This document shows positions 13,614 to 13,791 of a DNA stretch of 13,791 nt, piece after piece. Under the pieces are notes generated by a model. It saw only the letters and a program-made list of their open reading frames with translations. It was not told the DNA's origin and searched no databases. Position numbers and translations under genes: made by a program. Positions within the stretch are counted from its first letter, which is position 1. Every line of letters begins with the position of its first letter. Origin of the DNA: Candidatus Omnitrophota bacterium (GTDB lineage: Bacteria; Omnitrophota; Gorgyraeia; Duberdicusellales; Duberdicusellaceae); assembly GCA_015486615.1 (NCBI GenBank), contig WFRI01000068.1, positions 1-13,791 of the forward strand, written 5' to 3'.

Positions 13614-13791
13614 ATGGAGAAAAAGATGAAGATGATAAATAGAAAAAGCGAGAAAGAAGGGTTATTAAGAAAATTTGTAAAATTGGGGATGAGCTCTACA
13701 GATTCTACACTAATAGGGTTAGCTAAACAAAGTGCTAAAAGACTAAAAATACCTTTCTTTCCTCAGTCCGAAAGGATATACACAAATAGAA
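13614..13791 (+). CDS. Unrecognised ORF, 3' truncated by window
   Basis: From the ATG at 13614 the frame stays open to the window end (59 codons). The product begins MEKKMKMINRKSEKEGLLRK and continues with KLGMSSTDSTLIGLAKQSAK and RLKIPFFPQSERIY. It is strongly basic with no signal peptide or TM segment in the visible part. The frame is open back to a stop at 13575-13577, but without a better start; ATGs at 13626 and 13632 are alternatives. No good ribosome binding site precedes any of them. It may be a real gene continuing beyond the window or further debris of the accessory region. Confidence 0.4.
   Translation, partial: MEKKMKMINRKSEKEGLLRKFVKLGMSSTDSTLIGLAKQSAKRLKIPFFPQSERIYTNR

Noticed and set aside
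1..13791. CRISPR array or known defence system
   Set aside because: No regularly spaced direct repeats and no cas, restriction-modification, toxin-antitoxin or other defence genes were seen.

Overview
The window looks like a chromosomal segment from an uncultured, AT-rich Gram-negative bacterium. The mixture of an AsmA-like envelope protein, a CHASE2/HD-GYP protein, a short RpoD-like sigma factor, a type II-like pseudopilin and pyruvate phosphate dikinase would suit Candidatus Omnitrophota or a similar PVC-type lineage. That placement is inference from gene content and protein style; no rRNA or other phylogenetic marker was available.

Layout. (1) 1-1019, plus strand: 3' part of an AsmA-like envelope protein, converging on and overlapping by 8 nt the end of the minus-strand gene trmI. 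(2) 4934-1012, minus strand: a pseudopilin, a membrane CHASE2-degenerate GGDEF-HD-GYP phosphodiesterase, and TrmI (tRNA m1A58 methyltransferase), with a good sigma-70 promoter in front of the pseudopilin and a long palindrome between the last two genes. (3) 4972-5474: a stretch with that promoter, a second, degenerate copy of the palindrome, and about 300 nt I cannot assign, ending at a tRNA-Arg(CCT) gene. (4) 9659-5475, minus strand: ppdK, an RpoD-like sigma factor, apt and the tRNA, tightly packed behind a promoter at 9724-9751. (5) 12209-9797, minus strand: cysE, a YggU/DUF167 gene, pgeF and recO, spaced 1-12 nt apart, with a candidate promoter almost on top of the cysE start. (6) 12243-13791, plus strand: a mosaic of remnants (possible insertion-sequence end, the tail of an L,D-transpeptidase with lost catalytic residues, the first 25 codons of a serine recombinase), then an intact predicted secreted protein with two Ca-binding-like D-x-N-x-D-G motifs and an unrecognised ORF running off the end.

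Function. The minus-strand genes are mostly housekeeping: pyruvate/PEP interconversion (PPDK), transcription initiation (sigma), adenine salvage (Apt), cysteine synthesis (CysE), a purine-nucleoside/laccase-fold enzyme (PgeF), recombinational repair (RecO) and tRNA modification (TrmI). The pseudopilin and the c-di-GMP-type phosphodiesterase suggest surface or signalling functions.

I do not see a clear new defence or metabolic system. The parts most worth a second look are the unassigned region next to the tRNA, the palindromic repeat pair, the sensor protein with a ruined GGDEF motif, the pseudopilin lacking glycine before its cleavage site, and the gene-remnant mosaic after 12243.
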